A DNA stretch of 64,000 bases, from positions 29,406,163-29,470,162 of the forward strand of contig NC_134510.1 in NCBI RefSeq assembly GCF_027942865.1, in the 5' to 3' direction. The DNA is from Odontesthes bonariensis (Eukaryota; Chordata; Actinopteri; Atheriniformes; Atherinopsidae). The notes beneath the pieces are model-generated. The model was not told where the DNA came from, searched no databases, and was given only the letters and a program-made list of their open reading frames with translations. Both the position numbers and the translations under genes were made by a program. Below are positions 28,651 to 54,920 of the stretch, in pieces. Within the stretch, counting starts at the first letter, position 1. Each line of letters begins with the position of its first letter.

Positions 28651-31529
28651 TACCCAGTTGACATCTGTGTACAGTAGACAGCTCAGCCATTGTGTCTTAC
28701 TTACTTTAGACAATGGCAATGATGCTGCTGAAGGAAGCTCCTGACATGGATGTTGTCCAAGCTGAAAGGGACAGCCCTTATGAGAAGGAAGAACAATTGT
28801 GGTTATCTCCAAGAAGATAACAACCAAAATATCACGCTACATTTATAGTTTCTCGCTCACTCAGCTCCTCCATCCAAACCAAAGCAAACAATCCCAGTCA
28901 GAAATAGTGCTTGACCTTTTCCCACGCCACAACAACATGGCATTCTTGTATGGGCTTCTGCTATGATGTGACTTAAAAAGCACTTTGATCACAATTTCAT
29001 GAGATTGGACCTCTCATTTGTTATTGGAGTGTTCAATAACAAATATGGAAATATTTTATTTAAATTTTTTCTTAAACATCAGGATATATTTCTCTCACCA
29101 TGTTAAAACTGCCAGGATTATGTTATGGAATTATATGATGGTCTGTAGCATGCAAAGGAACCAGGAAGAGGATGCTTGAGTGTTGAACCTGAGGATATGA
29201 GGCCAGGAAAGAGCAAATGATAAGCTAGCAGAAACGAAAAAATAGGACTAAACATTAACGTCACAGGACGTCAGGCGTGGCGCAGATACATGTGCTGCTG
29301 CACGTTTGGTCAGATCACTGGAAGATTTTCTTGAGGCTGTCTTATGTCTTTTAGTTTCATTAACATTAAAGCCTATAGATTTACCTGAGTTCACAGAATA
29401 CAACTGAAGTGTTATTCTATGAAGTTTAGCCACAAAAACCCATTTTGCTTTTTAAATTGTGTGACAGTGGGCATAGTCACAACAGTTATTTGGTTTGGCT
29501 TTAGCCATACTTTTTGTGAATTAAATAACTGTATAGTATCAATATGTGATAATCTCTGGAGGGCTATTATATCAGTTAAGAATATTTACCAGATACGTAA
29601 AAATTCAGCATTAGTTTGAGTAACACATGACAAAATCAAATTATACATTAAGTCACAATTGCATGACCGTTTCTTATGATGAAGGTCTCATTTTTAAGGC
29701 TGTAGACCTACAATTAACAAAGTAAAGTGGGTCCTTTGGAGAAATAAATGACGGAAAGTTTAGCCATGTGATTGTACAAACTGTAGCTGGGAAGATGTGG
29801 GTCTATAAATAATTTCCTTGTTGAGTAAGAAAAACAAATAAATGAAAATGAGAAAAAAAGAAACACAACAAAACAACAGTGCAGAATAATTGGTGTTTGG
29901 ATAGGCCTTAAACAGGCCTCGAGTTGCCATTAACCACCAGTAATAAGTCCCTGGATCCACAAGAGAGGAGACTAGTTGCTATGCTGTCGGTGTCCAAACA
30001 TTTGCCTTGACCTTGGCCTGGAGAGTGAAATGTAATTTGAGATGTTCACTTTATTACCCCTGAGACAAAAACAAAATATCTTATTAAAATCCTGTTGGAT
30101 ATCCTGCTTGGATAATTAATAGATTCCATTAAACTTTTTGCAGGAGGGAGGACATGAACTTTGGTGAAAACTCGCCTGGACGATAGCACTTAGGTCCATC
30201 CCAAATATGTGGCACATAAACAAAAGGCCATCGTCCTCCTCCCACTGGGGACGAGGGGGTGGCCTGGAAACCATGTTGCCATAGCTTCTGTCAGTCAGCC
30301 CCCGAATGCTGTCCCAGTAAGGCACTGTGCTGAGAGCAAAAGATCTGCCAAGAGTCAGCAAGATTGAAATCTGCTCAGGAAAGCACAGAGGCTCTGCTAA
30401 ACTAACTGCAGCTGGCAGAGGACTTTTCCTGAACAGAGGTACAAGTTCAAAAAATTCCCAGCTCAGCATTTTTCACAGCATTTAATTCTCCACCTGGCAT
30501 TCCCCGCAGTAACCCCCCAAAAGTAAGAGGGTCTTTGCTAAATGTTAAAAGGTGAGCTTTTGCTCTTTATTATTATCATTCCTAGTCTATGACCAACTCC
30601 AGCTGTGAAGATTGTAATTATAATTCTGTAAAAATTCACAGTCATTACCATCAGCTTAACATGCTTTACTCCATGATATAACTCATGACATGGGGTGAGA
30701 CACAAAAATGTAGAAATGTTTTAACTCTTCAAATCAAAGATGAAACAGTTTCCCATAAGAGCCTGAAAGTAAGTGAGTGAGGCCTTTAGAAAACTAAGAA
30801 TTATATGTCTGTCATTTATGACATAATATATGCAACTCACAACAGGATTGTGTCACCTTTTCAACAGTTATTCACTTTTTCCACTACATTTTCCTTATTG
30901 TAGAGTGTCTGTTTTTCTCAACATGGACTGACTGAGTCATTGTAAAAGTCCTGCAAAATGAGTGTGTCCAGTTATGAGAGCTTTGACTTAAGGCTGTTTT
31001 GGTCGGACTGACATGTTTACATTCATTTCAAGAGTCCAGTTTTGTTCAGAATAAAACAATAACTATTTTAACTATTAAGCATTATATAGACATGCTGACT
31101 CATTACACATAAGAACCTCTAACAACCCCACTTAAAAAAAATCTGTTTTTATTTTTATTCAACTGCTATATTGGAAGTAATAAAGGTGATTTGTTTATGA
31201 TTTTAAAGGGACTCACTTATATCAATTTAAAGAAATCTTTTCTTCTTTAAAAGGCATGCTCCTGGAGAACAAATTTAAACAGAAAGATAGTTTTTGCTTT
31301 CATACAGCAGCACACATCTCTGAGCTTTTGCAACCTGTGTGTATTCTAATCTGTTTGAACGCAGCTGAAGCTCTAAAAACTGAAAAGCCTGCCTTTAGTC
31401 TCTTGCTGGACTACATATTCTGCGAAAAGCCTGTCGTAGTTTGCATTGCAAACGCCTCAGTGACTTTAGATCTAATGTAGCTTGACATGTGTATGTGTGT
31501 GTCCATGTGTGTGTTTGCTCTCGTCTCAG
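28651..31529. other. Probable eva1b first intron, 3' part: no gene seen
   Basis: Non-coding sequence. An open frame of 117 codons at 30116-30469 on the minus strand has no recognisable similarity and no exon context. A short GT-rich run is at 31489-31515, immediately before the acceptor of the next candidate exon. Confidence 0.5.
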
Positions 31530-31700
31530 GGTGGCCAAATGAACTATTCAGCCTGAGGACCAAAGATCACAGGCCTCGATCCAACAGCAAGGAGAGCAGA
31601 GAGAGACGGAGAGGAGTGTGATCATTTTGCATCCATTCTGCAGCTTCTCTTCACATTATGAGCTGGGACTGAGGACTTGCTTTGTGGTTTTATTTTTGTG
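31530..31700 (+). other. eva1b: Candidate untranslated internal exon of eva1b
   Basis: The segment is bounded by a good acceptor (CTCGTCTCAG, ending 31529) and a consensus donor (TTTGTG|GTAAGT, intron from 31701). It is GA-rich and has no long open frame. It lies 1.4 kb before the acceptor of the coding exon at 33137, so it fits a 5' untranslated exon. This is an inference from splice signals alone. Confidence 0.45.
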
Positions 31701-33136
31701 GTAAGTTTTACACTTCATCGTACTCTGCTTTGTGTTTACTTCTGCTTTTACAGGAGAATGTTTGCTATGTTTTAAAGTTCATTAGTGGGTTGCGTTACAC
31801 ATGGTTTACACATGTGTGGTTTTATGCTTGAATTTTTCTAAAAACTGGATCAGCAAATGAGCCCAAATGCTACATAAATCATTGAGGTAGTCACAGTATG
31901 ATGGAGCTCAAGCATTGAAGTTATCAGTGGGTGCGATTTAGAGGTAAATGCAAACATAAACATGTGGTTTGTGCAGTTTGAGGACATCTATATATGATCG
32001 GTGCACAGGCATAGTGACGTGTGGTTTGACTTTGAGAACAGTGAATGCAGGTTAGAGTGGGAGGGCTTCAGATTTCGTCATCATTTGACATGAGCAGAAT
32101 GCGTTTTCCAGAGCCAGCCACAACACGAAGCCCACATTAAGGAGGAATAGTGCCAACATTAGTTGAAAGGATTAGTTTTTATCTGGCCCCATTTTCTGGT
32201 GCCACACTTGTGTTGCAACACAGAGTCACCAGTTCAGGGAGATGGAAACTGTTAATGAAATGGCAAAGAATCAGAGAAAAGCCAGAGTCAGCAGGAAAGT
32301 GCCATAGGGTGAAGGAGGGGAGGAGCTGGAAAGGTTAATAAAGGATATACAGAAAGAACCAAACAGCACAGCATGACTCTGCAATGATACTCGATGCAGG
32401 CAAGTCCAACAAATATTTTCTTTTAGATGAGAGACAGCTTTTACTTTTTTCTTGAACACTGAAGCTACTGAGTGAGGATGAAGAATCAAGGTTTCATTGA
32501 GGACTATAGCAATTATTTCTCGGAAGAAAAATGAGACTTCAAAAGCGAATTAACTCCATGGCTCCATTGGCTTCACTTTAAGAAAGACTTCCTGGGGAGT
32601 GTCAAGATACAAACACAATAGAGCTCATCAAACTGACAGGATGCCGGGACGACAGACCACTTAAATGTCAGGGACACAACGTCAAAACAATGCAACACTC
32701 CGGCCTTTTCCTTTGGGCTTCACAAACTGATTCAGGTGTCCCATCTGACAGTTGAGTCCTTTGTGACCACATGAAAAACTGACTCTTGACCTCATTTATC
32801 GAGGCTTGTCATGGTTCAGAGAGAATGGCAGAGGCACAGTGCCATGTGCCAACTGCATTATGATGATCCCAGATGAAGCCATTTCTTAAGATGGACACAG
32901 AGAGGCTTTTGTTGGATACTTGGAGGCGTCGTCCAACCCACCCAGAGGCATATGAAAAAGTCAGTGGGTTCGACATTCAGGCACTGAATCAAACAAAAAT
33001 GTTACACTGGAAGAAGAGAGTTTGGGGAAACATTTAAAAGATATTAAACACCTTGGAGGAGCTTTGATTGAGTGTCCAGCTGTGTTATGACAAAGTCAAA
33101 TGAAATATGATGTGGCTTGTATTTCCAATTTTTCAG

Positions 33137-33166
33137 GAGTGGACAAAAAGCAAAGTCAAAATCACC
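33137..33166 (+). other. eva1b: eva1b 5' untranslated part of the first coding exon
   Basis: An acceptor with a pyrimidine tract (CAATTTTTCAG, ending 33136) opens the exon 30 bases before the start codon. The start has a strong Kozak context, CACCATGG. Confidence 0.7.
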
Positions 33167-33770
33167 ATGGATGTCAAGAAAAAAGAGATGGACCTCCTAA
33201 GCAACAGCATAGCTGCATTTGCACACATCAAAGGTAAGTCACACTGCAGCAGGGAACTCTGCCAACTTCAATAGATGTTCATGAAATAAAACACAAAAAA
33301 ACTGTAATAACCCTATCCGCTGTTTGTTTTTGTGTTCGTTCCTAGCAAATCCCGAGAGCTTTGGCCTTTACTTTGTGCTTGGAGTGTGTTTCGGCCTGGT
33401 GCTGACCCTCTGCCTCCTGGTCATCCGTATCTCTTGTAAGCCGCGTACCAACATTGCCCCCTCCACACCTGAGAAGAAACACCTAAAAGATGTCAGTGAG
33501 GAGGATGAAGAGAGTGATGATGAAGAGGATGACGTAGGGGACGATGTAGAGGCACCGGTGCTGTTGCCCAGCACTGAGATCCCTGTTGGAAATCACACCA
33601 GCCACTCGGATGGGACCCTGAGCGTGAACGTCTTTACTTCAGCTGAAGAGCTGCAACGTGCACAGCGGCTTGAGGAGAGAGAACGGATCATCCGGGAGAT
33701 CTGGAGGAATGGCCAGCCTGATATCCTGGGGTCAGGAACAGGGACTATTGGAAGAGTGCACTACTACTAA
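33167..33770 (+). CDS. eva1b: Eva-1 homolog B (FAM176 family membrane protein)
   Basis: Two coding exons, 33167-33233 and 33346-33770, joined across a 112-bp GT-AG intron (AAAG|GTAAGT ... CCTAG|CAAAT), give 163 residues. The start is chosen from the CACCATGG context and the conserved opening MDVKKKEMDLLSNSIAAFAH. Residues about 24-50 contain NPESFGLYFVLGVCFGL and a following hydrophobic run, a single membrane span. Next come a basic stretch, an acidic tract (EEDEESDDEEDD), and the conserved cytoplasmic block FTSAEELQRAQRLEERERI with REIWRNGQPD, ending GRVHYY. These features are diagnostic of the EVA1/FAM176 family, and the HYY end and linkage to sh3d21 and thrap3 point to EVA1B rather than EVA1A. 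Family knowledge: the paralogue EVA1A is linked to autophagy and cell death at endomembranes; EVA1B itself is poorly characterised. The length is normal and no defect is seen. A teleost a/b suffix cannot be decided from this window. Confidence 0.95.
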
Positions 33771-34590
33771 GATGCATGAAGGAAGAAGGGACACACTGTG
33801 AGCTCTGAGGAGTATATAGACCTTTGGGTGGACCTGGAGTCCTTGAAGCCCCAGAGCCTGCTCTTGATACAAAATGACTTGTGGAACTGGAAAAAAAAAA
33901 TGATGATGCCACAATTGATGTACTTGGCTCTGGCAGAGCAGAACTTTGAAGATATTGCACTTCTTCTGTAGCATCTTATGTTATTTTCACATGACTACAT
34001 GTAACTGAACCAAGATATGTCTTAATGGCTGATTTACCCCAGTGGAAATGTTGTAGTATAAATGTGGGAGCTGAAGGACTTTTAGGGAAATCAGTCGATT
34101 GAAATGTATGGTGCTTAATGTCAGATGTAAACATTGGGTGTGTATGTGTAATAAGTGAAAAATGAAAGCATTAATAAGGGGAAAGCACTGCGTGTTGCAA
34201 TGAAGATGGTTTGTTCGCAGTGAGAATTGATGAGTTTGTGGGGAAAACTCAAAACAGTTCCAGGAATGTCCTCATGAGAAAACAAAGTTGTGCTATTAAA
34301 AGGAAACTGTATTGTTTGATCAAACACATATCTACCAGGTCGGGGGGAGTCAAATACATACATTTGGTAAATGTTTCCAGGGACAAAGCCAACAAAGGAA
34401 ACGACTAAATTAAAAATGTAGACTGAAATAGTCAACTGTTGTTTCTCTTCATAATTTCAGACAAATGGGAGGGACAGTGGGGAGGCCTGGAGAGGTCACT
34501 GTGTGTCACTTGTAATTTCTCAATCCCTTCCATATGAGTTTTTAAAGGTCAAACAAATAGATTTTTAATAAAAAAAAATTGGGAACTCCA
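33771..34590 (+). other. eva1b: eva1b 3' untranslated region and poly(A) signal
   Basis: After the TAA stop the sequence is AT-rich non-coding. The first strong AATAAA on this strand is at 34567-34572, followed by an A-run, so cleavage is expected near 34590. Another AATAAA cluster lies near 34853-34860 and could serve a longer form. Confidence 0.6.
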
Positions 34591-35512
34591 AAAAAACGTC
34601 TGGTGATAGTTGCTTTTGCATGTCTGGTCAGGTCAGACAGCCTGTCTGCGAGGAAAGATGATCTGATAGCAAAGACGATGGAATACTTCAGAATTTAACT
34701 GGTTCATTAGTTCTCATTAAATACTCAAAATGGAAGCTGACAGCTGACAAACCGGTACCGACTGTGGCTCATATCAAGCGCACCCTTGTGTGAAGGCTGT
34801 GGTCACCTGCAGATTTCTGCCGCTTCTCCAGCTGGAATATTTAAAGCAAAAAAATAAAATAAAAAATGGTTTCTAGAAGTTCATCCATGAAGCATAAGTT
34901 AGCTTTAAATGAGATACTCAAACAAAGGTACGTCTGCTTTCATTCTCATCGTTGGAAATTCGGCAAACAACACTGCAACAACACAAGCTGGAGGCCTAAT
35001 TTTCAGTCACCTGCTGACGACAACTTGAGATCCCAGCGCTCCACTGCCTCCCTCGCAAGGCCAGGTACCAGCTGTTTATTTTCTGTTTTAAACATCTCTA
35101 ACGGGAAGCTGGCTTTGGCCTGCTTAAGCTGCTGCTGAATGATTAGGAAGGTTTTCAAACACGTTTGCGGCTCTGCAGGTTGCGTTCTTTGGTCAGCGAC
35201 ATGGACCCACATTTGGTTATATCCTCTGATTATCTCGTAGTTTTCAGATTTTAATGTAATTTGGGGGTTTGAGTGAAATTTGATCACCATAGAATTTATT
35301 GCACATGTCCAACTTGTCAGAGAATAAATTGTAAGAGGAATTTTATCCAGTGACACTAACGGAACAGATCTAGTCCCTGAACAAAAGCTGCTGCAATCGC
35401 CCCCACAGGATGAATCACCACAGCTGTGTGCAGCTGTGTGTAGATAACTGGTTTTAGGGTGAATGTTTTAATCTGCTGCTGCAGACTCTGTTCTTAAAGG
35501 ACCCTCTTAAAG

Positions 35513-35660
35513 ATAGATAAATAGATAGATAAATACTTTATTAATTCCAATTTGGGAAATTGTTTTGTTGCAGCAGCATACAGTAAAGATATGAAAACAA
35601 TAAAAGTAGTAAAAAACAAGCAAATAGAATAGAATAAAATAAATATAAAGTCTTCTTTCA
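35513..35660 (-). mobile_element. LINE 3' tail with GATA-type repeat
   Basis: Read on the minus strand it contains CAATTTCCCAAATTGGAATT, then AATAAAGTATTTATC, running into TATC/TATT repeats. This is the same retrotransposon end seen in the other orientation at 53081-53176. It is 5'-truncated with no coding sequence. Confidence 0.65.
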
Positions 35661-38600
35661 AAGTTTTCTGACCCATGAGCCTGTTTGCTGACTGACAGTG
35701 TGGATATGGTGTTATAAAAAAACTTCAGGCTGCTTATCCTGTTGCCTTTTCAGCACGTCTAAACTTCTGCCATTAAATGTTCCTAATGCTTATGCTGTTG
35801 TTATTGCAAACGCTTGCTGCTGATTACTGCTCCTGTGTAACACTTGCTGCCAATTCCTCTTCCTGTACACCCATAAATCTCCGCATTAAAGCTTGCCTCA
35901 GTGGGTCAGAGCTTATTTGACTGCATGAGAGAGACTCAAACAAGGAGCTTTTGAAATCGTGGCTGACTGGTTTACTCTGCTGACCTTTTGCTGTGTGTTC
36001 AGTTTCTGTTTCATGCTTTCATGTTTGATCGCATTTTCTTTTGAATGTGTGCTACATTATGATGCTTTGTGATGATAGTTAAATGTCTGGTTTTGCTGTC
36101 CTACTGTGTTGCTGATGTGGATGCTGCAGACTTCCGTCTCTTGCAGTGGGATGTTGTGCACTAAGATGCAAACGTGACTTCAACCACAGCTCATTAACTC
36201 AATAACTTCCACGGAAAATTGACCTAATTGGAAACTCGGCATTGGTTTAGTTTGGACATAAGGTAGGCAAATATATTCACAAGTATCCAAGTAAGTACAC
36301 AGTGGAATGATAGTTGGCTTAATCTCTTTCTTGCTTTCCCTTTTTCCTGTTAATGCTCCTTCAGTTTCAGCCTTGCTTTGCTTTTCCTGTTGGTTTAGCT
36401 CCTGTCCAAACATGTATGGCCATTAGCCATCTAAGTTTGCCTTTTTCCATATTCTCTGATTGGAGATGAATAGAACTCACTACATATTACATTTCCTTTG
36501 TTTACTGTGGTGCTGAGCTGGTTGAATGGCCCACACATAACAGATTCCAAATAATGGCTTGTGTCAGGGTCTGTAATGTGGTTTTGGGAAGAGTGTGCTC
36601 TGTCACTCCCAAAACTCTGCTGTTCTTAGTTTGGTGCTTGCTGGGAATTATTATGAGGTCGGCGTTGAGATGGCCAATATCAACTCTGTTCACATAGTAA
36701 ATTTGTTCCAAGTGAGCTGGCTGGCTGAAACGTGGTTTGGCTGCCAATAAAGACTTACAGAACACTGATGAATTGCCCACACTGGGTGAATGTTTGTACT
36801 GGACATTATCACCAGTCCGCCATCAGTGGTTTGGTGATTTACAAGGGGTGGAAGTATGAATTCTTGGCACATCAGTAAAGCTGTGCAAAGGGGGAAATTT
36901 ACTAAATACTCATCAGTGTACGGCATGTGTCAACATTCTTTCTGTCAGCCATCCTGGAGCCACAAACATTTTTCATTCTTGTTTTTAAGAGATTTGTGTA
37001 GCATTGCATGGGGTCTAGTTTTTTTTTGATGGAGGCAGGCCAAGACCTTCGGCTAGAGTCGTCCTCAAAGAGGAAGCTGTGCTGAAGGAGCAGTCAGACA
37101 GGCACAAGTTTGCCTTGGGGTCCACTGTGTTTTCAGTTGGCGGCTTCTCTGTTGAGGTCTTGGGAAAGTCGTTCGTGTGGTCACAGGATTTCAGTGGCTT
37201 TGACGTTGGGGATTTGATGAAGTAGTTGTGTGATTATAATTGTATAGACTTCTTCTGAATGATGCCTTCATCAATCATGGCACTCAAAATATGTTTCACT
37301 ACATACAAAACTGAATGACTGTGTGATAAGCGAATGTACACTGAAACAAGCGTATGGACTACTACGTGTGTAGTTATGCTGATTCAATATTTTTAGATGA
37401 GAACAAAGCTTATGCTATTTAGTTGGCAAATGATTTTATTACACTGGCAAATTTGTTTAGACTTGTGTGTCTGAGTAACGGAAATGGAAAAACATTTACA
37501 ACAGATGCAGATTCAATTCTGAATTCATTCAGCCTTCTTTGTCTGTAATAAGCTCCTCTTTGTTGGTTCAGATTTTTCATTAATTCTAATTTAACTTGTA
37601 TATATCTTTTTACATCTGACCTGAGCTACAAAAGGCTTCACTTTTCAACACTCGGGTTTGAGTGCTCCCTACGGATTCTTCATAGTTGTTTTAAATTCCA
37701 CCAATGTCGCAGTGCTTTGTGCTTTGCTGTCATCATCTGGTGCCTACAGCCCTACATTTGTCCAGAGTGAGTCAGCTTTGTTATGATTAATTGGCGTCCC
37801 TGTAGTCTTAGCAGCCTCTGTCATTACTGAGTTGACTTAACCCTCTCGAAAACAGGTTTTTGAATAAGTATAATGCTTGCAAAACTTTACACAAAAAAAA
37901 AAATTGACATTCCTGCACCATCATCTGATCCTGTGTTTGTTTACTCTCATTTTCATCACCTTGTCTGAGAGGCGACATGATCTTACTGACCATTATTCAG
38001 AATACTTTTCTGTGGACATCTCCGAAGCATCTGGCCCCTGATGAGCTCCAGCTGTTCATGCTCCAGCTGTTGGCAACATGTGCGCTATACTGTGCAACAC
38101 TGATAATCTTTAGAACACAATGCCACCATCTGTATCACCACCATCATCATATGAAACCAAGTATTTTCTTTTAGTGGAAGATGTTTGATTAACTATTGCT
38201 ATGTTATATAAATGTCTCTCCATTGACTATGATGGGTCCAAAAATGGCTTCTTAATCCTACTCCCACATTTTCTACATCCAAAGTGATGAGTCACTGTAT
38301 TCTGAGGTGAGGGTGAGTCAGTTTTCCTAAGTGACACAACTCGCCTTTTCCATGTAACTGAAAATGAACACAAACACTGCACATCTCCTGGGGCATTGTA
38401 TAACCGTTTTAAATGATCTTGTTAGGGTTAGCCATTAGCAACATTGCTTGAATCTTAGGCATTACTTAATCTGCTTTTGAATGAAGTTTGTTTTGTTTTC
38501 TAAAGTTAAGTTACTGTTTCCAGTTAATTTCCATCCATGATGCATTCACCGAGGGGCTTGGCACTTCTCTATGTAAAATAATTGATATATAGTGCCCTCT

Positions 38601-38762
38601 AGTGGATTAATGCAACATTACACATTTAGACAGGTGAAAATTTGATCTTATCTTTATTTCTATGTATCTGTTCTAACTCTAAACCAAATTTACTCAAATC
38701 CTAAATTGATTTACTGTTTCATGGTCATAGATCTGTATAATGAAGGAAGGTGTGGGTCTAAA

Positions 38763-38999
38763 TTAAAGGTTGGGTAGGGGATCTTTTCCTGAAACATTTT
38801 TTTACATATTGCTTGAAATACTCTTCACACCCCCATTGCAACCAATGGGGGTGCACCTTCGTGCTCGTGCGCGTTCATGTACTCTAGAGGCATGCCTTCG
38901 GGGGGAAAGTGAAGAAAAGGGTTGGGACTTTTTACCTGTGTATTTTCAAAATGCAGCTTCGCTGGACTCAAAATCCAGGATCTCCTACCCTACCTTTAA
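38763..38999 (-). mobile_element. TTAA-flanked miniature DNA transposon, short copy
   Basis: The element lies between TTAA at 38763-38766 and TTAA at 38996-38999. Its ends are inverted repeats: AAAGGTTGGGTAGG at the left and CCTACCCTACCTTT at the right. It is a shorter, inverted version of the copy at 47099-47671, with the middle deleted. At the deletion point the sequence CACCCCCATTG CAAC CAATGGGGGTG forms a perfect palindrome. It has no coding capacity. TTAA duplications are typical of piggyBac and Kolobok elements; which of them moves this family is not decided. Confidence 0.8.
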
Positions 39000-40301
39000 T
39001 GAATACACTATGTTTCAGTGTCCATGATGGCTTCGTTACCAAAGTTGAAATGGGCCACAAAGCAAGTGGCTTACGCTGAAGTAAAGAATTATAAGATGCT
39101 GACAGTTTACGAACGGATGCAATACCCTTGAAATATTTAAACCAAAGAGGCAGGACCAGAAGACAATCAAAATCTTAGCTGTGAATAATTAACAGGGTCA
39201 CAAAAAATGCACAGAAAAAAAGGGGCTAGAAAAACTCATTCAATTCAATTCTTTTTTTTTATGACCAGTAATATTGACTTTAAGAATAGCAGCTTAACCT
39301 TCAGTTTCAGTGCCATCCTATTCCATTCCATATTCCTCAAATGAACTGTACAGAAGTAAATTCAGTGGGTAGAAAAGGATGAATTAAACTTGAGCCCAAA
39401 AATTCCTGAAGACTAATCTTTCATAGGATTCATTGTTGGATTAAATGATAGAGCGGGCAGATAGACATGTGGCTGAACCTCAGTGTGCTTGAACAGTATT
39501 GCTTTGCCACGTGCCTGCAGGGCAGATGAGGGGTACTGGCATGGGCTCATTCAGGATGAGGTAGTTGAACCTTTTTCCAAGATGAATATGGCCTAAAAAT
39601 AAGACTTTAAAACAACTTGCTGTCAGGTTATGGAAAATGCTTTCTCCAAGCTCTAGAACAGGAAAAAGCACTCAGCATTCAGTGAGGCCATGATCTTTGA
39701 TCCAACAACTGCACTGTTGCACTGTTGCACTGCATGAAAGCTTGAAGACTTGGAAAAATGACTGCTTAGTGTCGTGGCCCCTTCCTCACCTGATTCAAAT
39801 CCCACTGAGAACATGTGACATGTTCTCAGATGTGTGACTCATAGTGACAGATGATAAAAGGGACAATGGGCAAAGCAACTCGTTGAACCACATTTGGGAG
39901 GCTGCAGCTGCAGGTTCAGCCAAAGTTGATCATGAACAGAAGACTAATGGAAGTTGAAAAAGATGACTCACTGTTTTGGCCATTAAATATTTCTAAAAGG
40001 TGTTATGTATGTGTGTACTCTAGATATTGGAAATAAAGAAATGAGTTGAGAGAAAAGTATTTATTTTTCTTTTGCTACCTAATAATTCTACTTTAGATTT
40101 AGTAGTAGTGATGGTGCACCCTCCTATATATATAAATCACCTTATTATCCATTTTAGAAAACAGGGCTATGGATCAATGATATGCAGTTATATTTGTTTC
40201 GTAAATTAAACAAAAAAATTAAAAGCTCAGAAATACAATTTTCCCTCCAAGTGTGCCCACAGTTAAACACGTCAGCCCAGGTTTTTGACAGTGGTATTTC
40301 C

Positions 40302-40307
40302 TTTATT
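40302..40307 (-). other. sh3d21: Candidate sh3d21 poly(A) signal
   Basis: AATAAA on the minus strand (TTTATT as written), about 480 bases after the stop codon. It is the best-placed signal downstream of the last coding exon; other A/T-rich hexamers lie nearby. Confidence 0.45.
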
Positions 40308-40787
40308 AACATTCAGGTAACAATGTTCTCTTTCAAATGATATTTTCTCTTTTTGTAAAATAAGGCATAATATTTCCTTTTATGTACAGCTGCATATTTT
40401 ACAAATTCTTCTGAGGCATTAAAAATAGCCTACAGGAAAACCTACAATACAGTAGAAAATTGGAAAAGAACAGTGTAAAACATCAATTTTCAACCAAACA
40501 CTGGCCACTCTGGACCATTGCTTGTGATTTCCAGCATTCAAATGGGCTATGTAATTTTAACATCAGCATTTGATCTCTCCAGTTCATTGCAGTATGAGCT
40601 TGATGTTGCAGAATGTCCCTAAATAAACTCTAGTGTAGCCCTCACTTGTATGTCTTAAGTTCAAGTTGTTTCTTTTTTTTTCTTTTTCTTCTCTCGCTTC
40701 TTCTTCTCTTGGTGTCAGAAGAATCTTCCTCTTAACATTTGCAATTCTACAGTGTCAGATGGGCAGCTCAGTCGGTCTTTGTTGAGA

Positions 40788-54313
<13,526 letters not shown>

Positions 54314-54920
54314 GGTATTTTTTTCTTTGTTCTCCGTCTGATTTCAAAGTGTAATTCCTTCACAATGCAGGAAACCAACTCTCAAGAAGAAGGAGAACTG
54401 AAAGAGTGGTTCTGTTGTCTGACTGTCTGAGAGATACGGAGGCCAAGGACCTTGTTCCTGCTTGTCAAATATTAACATTGAGCAATTTTTCCTGGGGCTA
54501 GTCATGGCAAGTCAACAGCAAGGAGTAGGACGGGCCACAATGTGCAGAGTGTGAGAGAAGGAGGAGAAAGTTTGAGAAAAAAACAGGTACGACAGGTTTG
54601 CTGGGGAAACAAAGCTCATAGTAAAGTGGTTCATGACAATAAGTAGCCTAATTTTAGCAATCAAATGATTTAAAGCTCAAAAGTCTGATGTCCAATGTAT
54701 TTCCTTTTATTTTATCTTCTCTAATGGCCCCATTTCTACTGAATTTAAACTAAATGTACAAGCACAAAAGATGTCTAAACATTTATAGTCTAACGTGCTT
54801 GGGTAGAAAATAAAGCTGTACTTTAGCTGCTTTTTATTGGATGCAATTATAGTAATGCAGATCTTTTCCCCATATAATACCTCATCATGCTTTGTCATGA
54901 TATAAGGAGACTTCCTTGAG
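54314..54920. other. sh3d21: sh3d21 5' untranslated region and presumed promoter
   Basis: The bases before the ATG at 54313 (reading leftwards) should hold the untranslated leader and promoter of sh3d21. I see no clear TATA box, initiator or CpG-rich island, and no upstream acceptor that would prove a further exon, so the transcription start is undefined. Confidence 0.35.

Larger units (their letters stand above)
34591..40300. other. Convergent intergenic region between eva1b and sh3d21
   Basis: The 3' ends of the plus-strand eva1b and the minus-strand sh3d21 face each other across this space. It holds a LINE tail (35513-35660) and a TTAA miniature transposon (38763-38999), listed separately, plus an open, protein-like but unrecognised stretch near 37018-37235. 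No gene is supported otherwise. Confidence 0.6.

Noticed and set aside
30116-30469. 117-codon open frame on the minus strand inside the presumed eva1b intron
   Set aside because: No recognisable domain, biased low-complexity start and no supporting gene structure.
36502-36926. Minus-strand open frames of 92 and 78 codons
   Set aside because: Read through, they give no known motif and overlap each other in different frames; no splice sites connect them to sh3d21.
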